A DNA stretch of 40,429 nt from Candidatus Thalassarchaeum betae. GTDB taxonomy: Archaea; Thermoplasmatota; Poseidoniia; Poseidoniales; Thalassarchaeaceae. Under the pieces are notes generated by a model, which worked only from the letters and a program-made list of their open reading frames with translations, was not told the origin of the DNA and made no database searches. The position numbers and the translations under genes are program-made. Shown here one piece after another: positions 1-8,435 of this stretch. The stretch spans positions 1 through 40,429 of the forward strand of contig JAKUUP010000015.1 of NCBI GenBank assembly GCA_022447095.1. The letters run 5' to 3'. Position 1 is the stretch's first letter, and each line of letters starts with the position of its first letter.

Positions 1-1
1 T

Positions 2-532
2 GACAGCGGCGGACTGGATTGGTACGAGTTCGAGATTTTCTGGGCTTTCTGCTGTGCCGATGATGACGATGGTGACGATGATGACGATGGTGAAGGAGGC
101 AACGACGAACCCTCCAGGGTCACCATGATGGTCATGGGCCCGACCCTGAACGCCCCTATCTCGGACTTCGAGGTCAGATTCCTTTTCGATTGCGGTGAGC
201 CTGACGAGGAGGGCAACGAGCCCCCGTTGTCGGACTGCACAATCGCCGCCTCAAACGGACTTACCGAGGGCTCAGCTGCTGTCGATCCCGCGATTGCCGA
301 GTACGAGTTCACCTACGAGTACCTAGACTACGACGGTGATGGCTTGATTTCAGACATGGACACTTTGGTCATTGACAATCTCATGCCAGACGTCCAGGTT
401 GAGTTGTACGACACTTGGGCCGACCAGTACACTTCCGAATCGTTCGCAACTGCTGAGATGCTACCGGGCTTCGGCGCGCTGATGGCCGTCGTCGTTCTCC
501 TGGGAGCCGCTATCTCAACCCGACGCGACTGA
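2..532 (+). CDS. Secreted EF-hand protein with PGF-CTERM anchor (5' truncated)
   Basis: The frame is open from base 2, so the start lies upstream of the window and only about 176 C-terminal residues are visible. The first residues (DSGGLDWYEF) look like the second half of an EF-hand calcium loop. A second calcium-loop-like stretch, DYDGDGLISDMD, lies near the middle. Between them is an Asp/Gly-rich linker encoded by an 18-bp tandem duplication. The C-terminus has the tripartite PGF-CTERM form: PGFG, a hydrophobic segment, then Arg-Arg. In archaea such tails are processed by archaeosortase A and lipid-anchored; no archaeosortase gene is in this window. Role is probably a surface-exposed calcium-stabilised protein; the function of the missing N-terminal part cannot be judged. 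A hairpin follows the stop codon. Confidence 0.8.
   Translation, partial: DSGGLDWYEFEIFWAFCCADDDDGDDDDDGEGGNDEPSRVTMMVMGPTLNAPISDFEVRFLFDCGEPDEEGNEPPLSDCTIAASNGLTEGSAAVDPAIAEYEFTYEYLDYDGDGLISDMDTLVIDNLMPDVQVELYDTWADQYTSESFATAEMLPGFGALMAVVVLLGAAISTRRD
59..94 (+). repeat. 18-bp tandem duplication coding an Asp/Gly linker
   Basis: Two copies of an 18-base unit (gat gat gac gat ggt gac) lie at 59-76 and 77-94, differing only in the last base. They encode the acidic linker of the PGF-CTERM protein. This is low-complexity coding sequence, probably prone to slippage, rather than a separate element. Confidence 0.8.
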
Positions 533-553
533 ATGGGCTGTGAATTGTATAGT

Positions 554-577
554 CCCTGTCCCCTCTTGGGGACAGGG
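554..577 (+). terminator. Hairpin after the PGF-CTERM gene
   Basis: A perfect 10-bp stem (CCCTGTCCCC pairing with GGGGACAGGG) with a TCTT loop starts 21 bases after the stop codon at 530-532 and ends 29 bases before the next GTG start. There is no T-run behind it, so it is only terminator-like. It could also protect the 3' end or sit in the leader of the next gene. Confidence 0.5.
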
Positions 578-606
578 CTATGAGACCCTCCTAGTCTGCC
601 GCCACC

Positions 607-2616
607 GTGACGGCAGCGGCGGAAGTTCCGCAGGACCCAACGGCCCCCTCTCCCATCGACAGGGAGCTAGATCGGATACGGCAGCGCAGGGAGGGTCGCA
701 GGCGGTTCTTCAGAGGGACTTTCGACGACTGGACCCTACTCTTCGGCCTCATCGCCGGGGTGACGTTCTTTGGGGGCATCGCCCTGATGTCTGCCGGCAC
801 CTTCGCTGCCGATTCAGTCGTGGTGGATGAGACCCTCTCAAGGACTCCTCTAGACACAGGTGAGCAGTGCATTGACCGAACGGGAGAGGCCTACTTCGAC
901 ATCTGGGCCTCCCACGACGAGGTCTTCGCACAGACCCACAACGCACCGGAGAGCGGCACTGTACTCGTCATCGAACTGCTCACCAGCGACGGAGACTCTG
1001 TGAGTCCCATATTCAAGGGAGGACTGGGCGACATCGGGGCGCATCTGCAGTTGAACGACGGAGTGTCCGATGGCGAGTATCAGTTAGTCGCTACGTTGTG
1101 GGCCTCTGATTCCGCTGACGACCTGTCTTCCGTGGCTAATCAGGACGATTACGACAGCGTTTCATCATCACTGTCCGAGATCAAGGCCAAGGAGGTCTCA
1201 GTTTCAGTCGAGGGTGGATCAGCCGAGATCATCGACACCGAACCACGCTCATGCTGGACAATCGAGGGATTGGGCGAGTGGGGTTGGAATCTGATGGCCG
1301 CTGAGTGGTTCGGTGGAAGGGAGACCGCCATGCTATGGGGCGGCGACGCTGGTATCCCTGCTTGGTGGCTGGCATTCGTCTCTCTTGGCATGTCGATCTT
1401 CTTCCTTTGCGTGCAGTACCCGCTGATGCACAGACTCTACCACCGAGATACTGCCGATCTACTATCCACGGCCCAGATGAGGAGACTCATTGAGAGGACC
1501 ATAAGGGGGGTCGCCGAGGACCTGCGCTTCAAGGTCGACTTCGATGGGATGAAACTGCAGGACAGACCGATTTCCATCGACGTCTACCTTCCTTACAGCA
1601 CGACTGGCAAGACCATAGCCACCCCTGTCGACGTCCGCGCTGAGATAACCAAGAACCTGCTTGAGGAGTATGCAATATTCGGCGAGATGCGCCCTCTTCA
1701 GTTGAAGGTCGTCTGCATTGATTCTGTGCCAGGCGACGACCTCAACTCCTTGGACTCTAACTTCATTGCCGGGGGGAGCGGCAGGATACCTCTCGCAGAG
1801 GACTACAGCGATTTTTTCACAGGGATGAGCGCCTTTGGGAAGTTGGAATCAGCAGGTCAGGAAAGTCTGGCGCGCTGGTTCAGGAAGCACGACCTTGTCG
1901 ACTTCGGCACCGCGATAATGGCCGACGAGGAAGCCGTCTTCGTGCGCGTGATCTACCGGCCTGTACAGCGCTTCGCCTACTTCCTGTTCAAGCCGTCCTA
2001 CAAGGACCTCCAAGATGACCTCGAGGAACAACTCTCCTCCGATCTCACACCTCACTTAAGCGGGAGATCACTGGTGGTCAGTGCTCGCAATGAGAAATCG
2101 ACTCTAGCTGACCGAGCTATTGCAGGAAGGGTCGAGCAGGGCGTCAAGGAGTTCACTGGCGAGGCAATGGTAGCTAAGCGAGGAGGGATTGCCGGAGCCT
2201 TGCTGCAGAACCCGTTCATGGGGGATATCCTTTCGTCAGTGGAGTACGTGGCTCACAAGAATCAGGGCAGGATCGACCGCTACGGATATTGGGGACTCAT
2301 CGTATTCGTCTGGATACCCTTCATGGCTAGCGGGGTACTTGTCGGTGCGATGCTCGGACTGGTGGCCAGAATGCCATTCGAGCGTGTCCTAGCAGCCTGT
2401 ATGATAGGGGGGACTGCTGCTTCGCTGACTTGGGCCTACACCGCCAGGGGGATAATCGAGTTCATGGAGAGGTACCACGCGGAGGTCTTCGTCCCGATAT
2501 TACTGGTCATCGCAGTCGCACTCACTTGGCTTAAGATAAGGGACAATAGGATTCGTCGCAGAGAAGAGTTGTTCCGTGACTCAATGGCCTTCTTCGCCGG
2601 GGCTTCAAAGTCCTAA
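607..2616 (+). CDS. Large membrane protein of unknown function
   Basis: 669 residues from a GTG start; an in-frame TAG at 592 fixes this as the most upstream possible start. A basic, probably cytoplasmic N-terminus (1-40) is followed by a membrane segment at about 42-65. Next comes an extracytoplasmic domain of roughly 185 residues with two cysteines (C88, C216) that could form a disulfide, then a second membrane segment at about 252-273. A soluble domain of about 280 residues follows, and the last 110 residues hold three or four hydrophobic segments. I recognise no known domain. It is the first gene of a run with an ABC ATPase and an FtsX-type permease. A role as a partner of that transporter is plausible from position only. 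Confidence 0.7.
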   Translation: MTAAAEVPQDPTAPSPIDRELDRIRQRREGRRRFFRGTFDDWTLLFGLIAGVTFFGGIALMSAGTFAADSVVVDETLSRTPLDTGEQCIDRTGEAYFDIWASHDEVFAQTHNAPESGTVLVIELLTSDGDSVSPIFKGGLGDIGAHLQLNDGVSDGEYQLVATLWASDSADDLSSVANQDDYDSVSSSLSEIKAKEVSVSVEGGSAEIIDTEPRSCWTIEGLGEWGWNLMAAEWFGGRETAMLWGGDAGIPAWWLAFVSLGMSIFFLCVQYPLMHRLYHRDTADLLSTAQMRRLIERTIRGVAEDLRFKVDFDGMKLQDRPISIDVYLPYSTTGKTIATPVDVRAEITKNLLEEYAIFGEMRPLQLKVVCIDSVPGDDLNSLDSNFIAGGSGRIPLAEDYSDFFTGMSAFGKLESAGQESLARWFRKHDLVDFGTAIMADEEAVFVRVIYRPVQRFAYFLFKPSYKDLQDDLEEQLSSDLTPHLSGRSLVVSARNEKSTLADRAIAGRVEQGVKEFTGEAMVAKRGGIAGALLQNPFMGDILSSVEYVAHKNQGRIDRYGYWGLIVFVWIPFMASGVLVGAMLGLVARMPFERVLAACMIGGTAASLTWAYTARGIIEFMERYHAEVFVPILLVIAVALTWLKIRDNRIRRREELFRDSMAFFAGASKS

Positions 2617-2654
2617 CTTTGCTCGCGTGGGGTTGATTATGTCCGCGGCCCTCG

Positions 2655-3362
2655 GTGAACTACGGAGTAGTTCAGATGCCGGAGGCGATGGTCAGTATCA
2701 GGGGCATGGAGAGACACTATGTGATGTCCTCTGAGACAATCAAGGCACTGGATGGGATAGATCTCGACGTCCATGAGGGGGAGCGCATCATCCTGCTCGG
2801 CCCGTCCGGCTCGGGCAAGACGACTCTGCTGAATTGCATCTCGGCCTTGGACAGTCCTACTGATGGCTCCTACAACTTCGGTGGCACCCCGGTCCCACAA
2901 CACGACTCGGAGGCTATGACCACCTTTCGCAGAGAAAACATAGGATACGTCTTCCAATTCTTTAACCTCCTACATGACCTCACCGTGCTCGAGAACATCC
3001 TGCTCATACAGGAGTTGGCGGGAAGCCGCGATGAGGCACGCGCGCGCCAACTGCTCAATCTCGTAGGTCTAGAGGCCGAGGTCGATCGCTTCCCTGCCGA
3101 GATTAGCGGCGGTCAACAGCAACGGGTGGCGATAGCAAGAAGCCTCGCTAAGAGCCCGAGGCTACTGCTTGGTGACGAGTTGACAGGCAACCTAGATTCC
3201 AAGACTTCGGCGATGGTGATGGAGGTACTCGTCAAGGCCTGCGAGGCCGAAGGAATCACCTGTGTCTTCGTTACTCACGATGAATCTCTGATTGACTACG
3301 CGACTAGGATCGTGAGGTTGGACAGCGGCCGGATAATGTCCGACTCGGCTACGGTGGTATAG
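2655..3362 (+). CDS. ABC transporter ATP-binding protein, LolD/MacB type
   Basis: ATPase subunit of a lipoprotein-release or macrolide-export type ABC system. Visible motifs are Walker A GPSGSGKTT, the Q-loop in YVFQFFNLL, the signature ISGGQQQRVAIARSL and the switch histidine in VFVTHD. The Walker B region reads LLLGDELTGNLD; the family almost always has DEPTGNLD, so a Leu replaces the conserved Pro, while the catalytic Glu is kept. The 235-residue frame starts with GTG at 2655; an ATG at 2676 gives a 228-residue protein closer to the usual family length and may be the true start. It is followed after 12 bases by the permease gene, so the two almost certainly form one transporter. Confidence 0.93.
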   Translation: MNYGVVQMPEAMVSIRGMERHYVMSSETIKALDGIDLDVHEGERIILLGPSGSGKTTLLNCISALDSPTDGSYNFGGTPVPQHDSEAMTTFRRENIGYVFQFFNLLHDLTVLENILLIQELAGSRDEARARQLLNLVGLEAEVDRFPAEISGGQQQRVAIARSLAKSPRLLLGDELTGNLDSKTSAMVMEVLVKACEAEGITCVFVTHDESLIDYATRIVRLDSGRIMSDSATVV

Positions 3363-3374
3363 TGAGGTGCTTGG

Positions 3375-5810
3375 GTGTCCACGCTCTTGACTAAGAGGCT
3401 CGCTAGAAGCCTGTGGCGCACCAAGCTCAGGCTCTGCTCCGTCATCCTGATGATCGCCGTCGGCGTCTTCGCAGGAATCTCCTTCGGCACATATGCCAAT
3501 TCTACTCAGACCCTATATGACAACATATACGCTGACGATGAGAACGGAGTCAACCTCCCAGACATCTGGGTCGAGAACTCAGCAGCGACTTGGGACGGAA
3601 CTACCGCCACCTCGCTCTGCCAGACCATCTCCGAGCAATGGCCCGATACCTCGATGCCTCTGGAGACCTGTGAGCCCAGAATGGTCATTGACGGTCTGAT
3701 GTTCCATAACGATGAGGGCGAAGAGAAACTGATTCCGGCGGTGTGGCATGGCATCGACGAGGGCCTAGTCGATCGAGTCTGGATGCCTGAGGACGACTGC
3801 TGTTCAGGAAGACTCGCCTCTGCAGATGACGAGATAGTACTCGACGAGCACGCAGCCTCTGGGATGGAGATTGGCATCGGGGACACCGTATCGATAGGTG
3901 CTGGACATGGCAGAATGAACTTCACAGTGGTCGGGATTGGATACCACTCTCAGCACCTCTACTTCACCCAAACGGGCTCAATCCTCCCTGCCGATCCGGG
4001 CACCTTTGCTACTGGATATCTCTCTGACAATGGAATTGAGCGTCTGGCCAACCTCAGCGCTGGCTCGGCCAACCTCCTCCTCCTAGACGTGGCAGGTTCG
4101 CCCGAGTATGACCTACAGTCGACCGAAGAGGACGAGGGCGAGCGTTTGAGCGAAATCATCTCTTCAGTCAAGGAGGCCATGATGGCCGCCGACGATTCCT
4201 CCTTCATCGCCTACGACAGATCAGGAGTCGATTCCGTCGAATTCCTGCGCGCAGACGCCGAGGGCGCGAGTAAAAGCTACCCAATCATTACGGGAATGAT
4301 TGCGATGGTTGCCGGTATCACCATCTTCCTGAGCCTGCAGAGGTTGATTCAGTCGCAGGCTCGGGAGATTGCCATCTTGCGAACTTTGGGAATACCAAAG
4401 TCGGCGATTATGCCGGGATTCATACTTGCACCTATCGCCATAGGGCTGATTGGCTCCTCTATTGGCATAATCCTGGGTGCTGCATTCGGTGGGCCAGCAA
4501 TGGTCTCGATTTACGAGGATATCATAGGCATCCCGGCCATAGGCTTCCAAACTGACGCCTCCCTCATTATGCAGAACTTCGTAATCGCGATGGGAGTAGT
4601 CCTAATCGCCGGGATTAAACCGGCACTCGATGCTTCGAGAATGCAACCACTCGAGATACTGAGGGGTCAGCACGAAGTCAGACTCTCCTCACGGGGAATC
4701 CAGAGGCTGACCTCGCGTTTGCCGACCACAGTTGGTCTGACCATCAGATCGAGCATGAGGAAGCCAATGAGGCTGATATTCACTTTCTTCGCCGTCGGGC
4801 TGTCCATGCTAATCTTCGGCACTATGTCCCTGATTATGGATTCCATGGGCGAGGTCTTCGGAGTAGATGGCCAGAACTGGGACGCTCAGGTCAACGTGCC
4901 GTTCGGAGGAGAGGACGCGGTAATCGGATGGGCCGAGGAGAACGGGGCGAGCCACGAGTCAATGCTGGTTTTCCCAGGGAATGCAGAAGGGGACACGAGA
5001 CAGTTCCTAGCCTACGGACTCGATGTCATCTCGACCGGCGATGATGCTATGTTGCCACTCAATCTTCTAGAGGGCTCACTTCCTGTCGCCGGAGCCACCA
5101 CCATTCAGGTGTTGATCGACGAGGGGACCCTGATGTTCCTCGAGTGGGAGGTCGGTCAGACCCAGACCGTCATGTTCGGGCCATTCTCTCTCGATGTCGA
5201 GATTGCCGGAGTAACTAGAGGCGAACTCTCTCGAACTGTCTACTTCCACCGCTCAGACCTCTCTGATGCAATAGGACTCGAAGCAACGACAGTGCTCCTG
5301 AGTCTGCCAGATGGTGTCGAGTTGGACGAGCAGATAGGTGAGATGTCAATCGGCATCACTCAGAAGCAGGATATGTTGGACTCCTACGACTCGCTGCTTG
5401 GGAAGCAACAGGGAATCTACAACGCCATTCTCGGATTGGGAATCATCATAGCCATCGCAGTACTCTTCAACACCCTGTTGATGAACCTCTCTGAGCGCGA
5501 CTCGGAGTTGGCCACCCTCAGAGTACTCGGCGCCCCCATTTCAAGGATTAGGTCGATGATGCTAGGAGAGCACCTAGCAATCGGGCTGATTGGAGGGGTA
5601 CTGGCTGCGGTGTTCACGATTGTCATGGCCCAGTACATGATCTCCTCATTCGTTCAGTGGGCTTTCTTCTTCACACTGCAACCCGATATCATGGCCGCAC
5701 TAGAGCTCATTTTGGTCGTAGTTGTGATTTCAGTGATGTGTACTCCCTACGGAACCTGGCGCGTGAGCAGGATGGACCTCGTCGAGAAGGTCAAAGACCT
5801 CTCTCAGTAG
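3375..5810 (+). CDS. ABC transporter permease, FtsX/MacB-like (duplicated FtsX domain)
   Basis: 811-residue permease from a GTG start 12 bases after the ATPase gene. An N-terminal membrane segment (about 20-42) precedes a large extracytoplasmic domain. A first FtsX-type domain with three membrane segments follows at about 300-425, and ends in ASRMQPLEILRG, the usual coupling sequence. After residue 460 the arrangement repeats: a membrane segment, a second extracytoplasmic domain, and a second FtsX domain at about 690-800. This duplicated layout is typical of archaeal and Gram-positive single-polypeptide transporters that work with LolD/MacB ATPases to export or extract lipidated or surface molecules. 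The substrate is unknown. The upstream 669-residue membrane protein may be an accessory component. Confidence 0.88.
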   Translation: MSTLLTKRLARSLWRTKLRLCSVILMIAVGVFAGISFGTYANSTQTLYDNIYADDENGVNLPDIWVENSAATWDGTTATSLCQTISEQWPDTSMPLETCEPRMVIDGLMFHNDEGEEKLIPAVWHGIDEGLVDRVWMPEDDCCSGRLASADDEIVLDEHAASGMEIGIGDTVSIGAGHGRMNFTVVGIGYHSQHLYFTQTGSILPADPGTFATGYLSDNGIERLANLSAGSANLLLLDVAGSPEYDLQSTEEDEGERLSEIISSVKEAMMAADDSSFIAYDRSGVDSVEFLRADAEGASKSYPIITGMIAMVAGITIFLSLQRLIQSQAREIAILRTLGIPKSAIMPGFILAPIAIGLIGSSIGIILGAAFGGPAMVSIYEDIIGIPAIGFQTDASLIMQNFVIAMGVVLIAGIKPALDASRMQPLEILRGQHEVRLSSRGIQRLTSRLPTTVGLTIRSSMRKPMRLIFTFFAVGLSMLIFGTMSLIMDSMGEVFGVDGQNWDAQVNVPFGGEDAVIGWAEENGASHESMLVFPGNAEGDTRQFLAYGLDVISTGDDAMLPLNLLEGSLPVAGATTIQVLIDEGTLMFLEWEVGQTQTVMFGPFSLDVEIAGVTRGELSRTVYFHRSDLSDAIGLEATTVLLSLPDGVELDEQIGEMSIGITQKQDMLDSYDSLLGKQQGIYNAILGLGIIIAIAVLFNTLLMNLSERDSELATLRVLGAPISRIRSMMLGEHLAIGLIGGVLAAVFTIVMAQYMISSFVQWAFFFTLQPDIMAALELILVVVVISVMCTPYGTWRVSRMDLVEKVKDLSQ

Positions 5811-5819
5811 CGATAGTCT

Positions 5820-6602
5820 GTGCGAGTCGTCACTTGGAACCTCAATGGCATCAGGGCAGCCCATCGCAAGGGCCTAGACCGGTTCATCGACCTGATAGAT
5901 GCCGACATCTGGCTGTTCCAGGAGACACGGGCCCTGCCCGAGCAGATGCCGGATGACTGGGCACCTCCGAAGGGCCATGAGGTTCTCTGGCATCCGGCTC
6001 AGAAGAAGGGATACTCGGGCGTTATGACTTGCTCACGAACGGGTATTTCCGAGGTAGGGCGCGGAATTGACACCGAACTCGACGAGATCCGTGACCCCGA
6101 TGGCAGGGTATTGCACACCAAGCACGGAGATTTGCACTGTGTCAACATGTACCTGCCTAACGGCTCGTCCGGGCCCGAGCGCCAGGCGTACAAGGAAAGA
6201 TGGATTGAGGACATGCTGGTCTGGTCCAAGCGCTTCACCGACTCAGACGAGCCTGCACTGCTCTGCGGCGACCTCAACATCGCCCATGAAGAGGACGACA
6301 TCTGGAACCCATCGGGCAACCGTAAGACCTCCGGGTTCCTCGACTGCGAACGCGAGTGGTTCACCCGATTGCTCGACAACGGTTGGCACGACCTCTTGCG
6401 CATCCACATCGGACCGGGCAAGGGGCCGTACACATGGTGGTCGAACCGCGGTCGTGCAAGGGAGGAGGACCGCGGCTGGAGGATCGACTACGTGCTAGCC
6501 AATGCCGCCGCAAGACCCCTGTTCAAATCGGCTGAGGTGCTTCGTGAAGGGGGCCTGACCGTCTCTGACCACGCGCCTCTGATAGTCGACCTAGACATGT
6601 GA
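5820..6602 (+). CDS. xthA: Exodeoxyribonuclease III / AP endonuclease
   Basis: 260 residues, the normal length for ExoIII-family AP endonucleases, from a GTG start 10 bases after the permease stop. The order of motifs is complete: WNLNGIRA (metal-binding Asn), QETRA (metal Glu), YSGVMT, GDLNIAHEE (catalytic Asp/Asn), RIDYVLAN and the terminal SDHAPL with the catalytic His. The enzyme cuts the backbone 5' to abasic sites in base excision repair and has 3' repair activity. It shares strand and close spacing with the ABC genes, so it is probably co-transcribed although unrelated in function. A terminator-like hairpin begins directly behind its stop. Confidence 0.95.
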   Translation: MRVVTWNLNGIRAAHRKGLDRFIDLIDADIWLFQETRALPEQMPDDWAPPKGHEVLWHPAQKKGYSGVMTCSRTGISEVGRGIDTELDEIRDPDGRVLHTKHGDLHCVNMYLPNGSSGPERQAYKERWIEDMLVWSKRFTDSDEPALLCGDLNIAHEEDDIWNPSGNRKTSGFLDCEREWFTRLLDNGWHDLLRIHIGPGKGPYTWWSNRGRAREEDRGWRIDYVLANAAARPLFKSAEVLREGGLTVSDHAPLIVDLDM

Positions 6603-6603
6603 T

Positions 6604-6627
6604 CCGCTCCCTATGGGAGCGGGTTTT
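6604..6627 (+). terminator. Terminator-like hairpin after xthA
   Basis: An 8-bp stem CCGCTCCC/GGGAGCGG with a three-base loop (TAT) is followed after one G by TTTT. It starts one base after the xthA stop codon. It resembles a bacterial intrinsic terminator and marks the end of the 607-6602 run. It also argues against the long reading of the next frame, which would begin at 6599 and read through the hairpin. Confidence 0.6.
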
Positions 6628-6682
6628 ACCGCAAAAGATGGCATGCGCCACCTTTCAAGTGATGAAGCACTGGCGAGGACGC

Positions 6683-7477
6683 ATGACGGATACCTTCGAA
6701 GACAGGCTGGCCCGAATCCTACCGGGCGGCAAGGGAGTCTGGATCCCTATGGACCATGGGGTCGGGGAGTATCCCGAGGCAGGTCTCGAGAGAATGGATT
6801 CGACGGTCGATTCGGTAATAGAAGGGGGTGCTGATGCTATCGTCCTGCACAAAGGAGTGCTGAGCCAACAAGTCGACAGAACTGGTTGGGACAGCTTCGT
6901 CTGCCATGTCTCCGCCTCGACTGTCCATGGGGGGCCACGATCGCAGGCTAAGGTCAGTGTCGCCAACGCTGAGGAGTGCTGGCAGCGTGGCGCTATGGGA
7001 GTATCGGGACAGGTCAACCTCGGTGACGAGGCCGAGCCCGAGATGATATCGCAACTGGGCACGCTGACCACCGAGGCGTTCCCGCTAGGAATGCCCGTAC
7101 TGGGCATGATATACCCACGCGGTCCGAACCTCAAGATTGCGGATTACGACGACACAGGCGGTGTAGCTCACGCTGCCCGGATTGCCTGGGAACTCGGTTG
7201 CAATGTCGTCAAGGTGCCGTGGACCGGCTCAGCCGACTCATTCCACCAAGTCACCAAAGCAGTCCCGATTCCAGTTCTCATCGCGGGAGGGCCTCGAGGC
7301 ATCCCGTTCCGCGAACTCCTCGACATTGTGGAGGCTGCCATGGGTGTCGGAGGTAGCGGAGTCTGCATGGGCAGACAGGTGTTCGGAACTGACAATACTA
7401 CAGCCCACATTGCCGCTCTGCGAGCGATAATTCACGATGGGGCGAGCGCAGCTGAGGCTGCGGAACTCCTTAGGTAG
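6683..7477 (+). CDS. 2-amino-3,7-dideoxy-D-threo-hept-6-ulosonate synthase (DhnA/class I aldolase family)
   Basis: First enzyme of the archaeal alternative route to 3-dehydroquinate: a class I aldolase that makes the amino-dideoxy-heptulosonate from aspartate semialdehyde and a ketose-phosphate-derived donor. The protein shows MDHG near the N-terminus, the probable Schiff-base lysine in NVVKVPWTGS, and the phosphate-binding loops IAGGPRG and GVCMGRQVF. The start is set at the ATG 6683, giving 264 residues as in the family. The frame is open back to a GTG at 6599, but the terminator hairpin lies in that extension, and an ATG at 6662 is also possible. The next gene, 3-dehydroquinate synthase II, follows after four bases and uses its product. 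Confidence 0.92.
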   Translation: MTDTFEDRLARILPGGKGVWIPMDHGVGEYPEAGLERMDSTVDSVIEGGADAIVLHKGVLSQQVDRTGWDSFVCHVSASTVHGGPRSQAKVSVANAEECWQRGAMGVSGQVNLGDEAEPEMISQLGTLTTEAFPLGMPVLGMIYPRGPNLKIADYDDTGGVAHAARIAWELGCNVVKVPWTGSADSFHQVTKAVPIPVLIAGGPRGIPFRELLDIVEAAMGVGGSGVCMGRQVFGTDNTTAHIAALRAIIHDGASAAEAAELLR

Positions 7478-7481
7478 TGAT

Positions 7482-8435
7482 ATGATGGAACTCTGGCTCG
7501 ATGCTACCAACACCGACTCAAAACCCATCCCGGAGGGGGCCAGTCGTGTCTGGGATGGCAGAGCACCGGATGTCGCCGAGGTCGTACTGGGTGACTACCA
7601 CGGACAGGACGAGGCTCGTTCTCTCGTCGGGATGGTGCCATGGATCCTCGTCAGATGCTCCGACTGGACGATGATTCCACTGGAGAACATCGTCGCCGCT
7701 GCCTCCGGCAGCGGGACACGGGTGGCCGCGGCTATCTCGGATGAGGTTGACCTACCGGGTGCGGCCTTCGCGCTCGAGCACGGCGTCGATGCCGTCTTAC
7801 TACCGCCGGAGACAGACTCAGGAACCCTCTGGGCTGCTGCTAGGGAGTTGGCATCAACGAGCACCGAGGAAGACGAGACCGAGCCAACTTCCAGCGAGCT
7901 ATCGACTGCCACCGTGCTCTCGGTAGAGTCAGGTGGCGTCGGTGAGAGGCTCTGCGTCGACCTGATCGAGAGGCTCGCTCCGGGTGAGGGAATGGCAATC
8001 GGCTCCGCCTCAGGGGCTCTATGTCTAATCCACGGCGAGACCCTGCCCTCGGAGTATGTACCGTCGCGACCCTTCCGCATTAATGCCGGGGCGGTGCATG
8101 CATACGCCCTCATGGCAGACGGCTCGACCAGGTATCTCAGCGAGCTTCGTGCCGGTGACGTGGTGGCTGTGTTATCTGCAGACGGCAGTCGGCGCTCGGC
8201 CAGCATCGGACGACTCAAGATTGAGCGCCGCCCATTCCTCCTAGTCCGATTCGAGTGTGGCTCCGTAGAGAGCCAACTCATGGCTCAGCAGGCGGAGACC
8301 GCCCGCTTGGTCTCCCCTGCCGGCGAGGCGCTGTCAGTGACCGGGCTGGAGTCCGGCGACGAGATGCTGGTCCGTCTCGACAGTAGCATGAGGCACATCG
8401 GGCAAGCACTGCCTGGGGAGGTGAGTGAGAGATGA
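7482..8435 (+). CDS. 3-dehydroquinate synthase II (archaeal type)
   Basis: Catalyses the NAD-dependent oxidative deamination and cyclisation that gives 3-dehydroquinate in archaea that lack the classic DAHP route. About 317 residues from the ATG at 7482 (a second ATG at 7485 is equivalent). The conserved C-terminal half is clear: ERLAPGEGMAIGSASG, a RPFRINAGAVHAYAL block, and TRYLSELRAGD. An acidic, Ser/Thr-rich insertion at about residues 125-145 looks like a loop specific to this lineage. The frame could be extended to 7437, but that would overlap the aldolase gene. The stop overlaps the ATG of the shikimate kinase gene (ATGA), showing translational coupling within the pathway operon. Confidence 0.93.
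   Translation: MMELWLDATNTDSKPIPEGASRVWDGRAPDVAEVVLGDYHGQDEARSLVGMVPWILVRCSDWTMIPLENIVAAASGSGTRVAAAISDEVDLPGAAFALEHGVDAVLLPPETDSGTLWAAARELASTSTEEDETEPTSSELSTATVLSVESGGVGERLCVDLIERLAPGEGMAIGSASGALCLIHGETLPSEYVPSRPFRINAGAVHAYALMADGSTRYLSELRAGDVVAVLSADGSRRSASIGRLKIERRPFLLVRFECGSVESQLMAQQAETARLVSPAGEALSVTGLESGDEMLVRLDSSMRHIGQALPGEVSER

Noticed and set aside
6599-6682. 28-codon N-terminal extension of the aldolase
   Set aside because: It overlaps the xthA stop and reads through a terminator-like hairpin; the family normally starts near the ATG at 6683.
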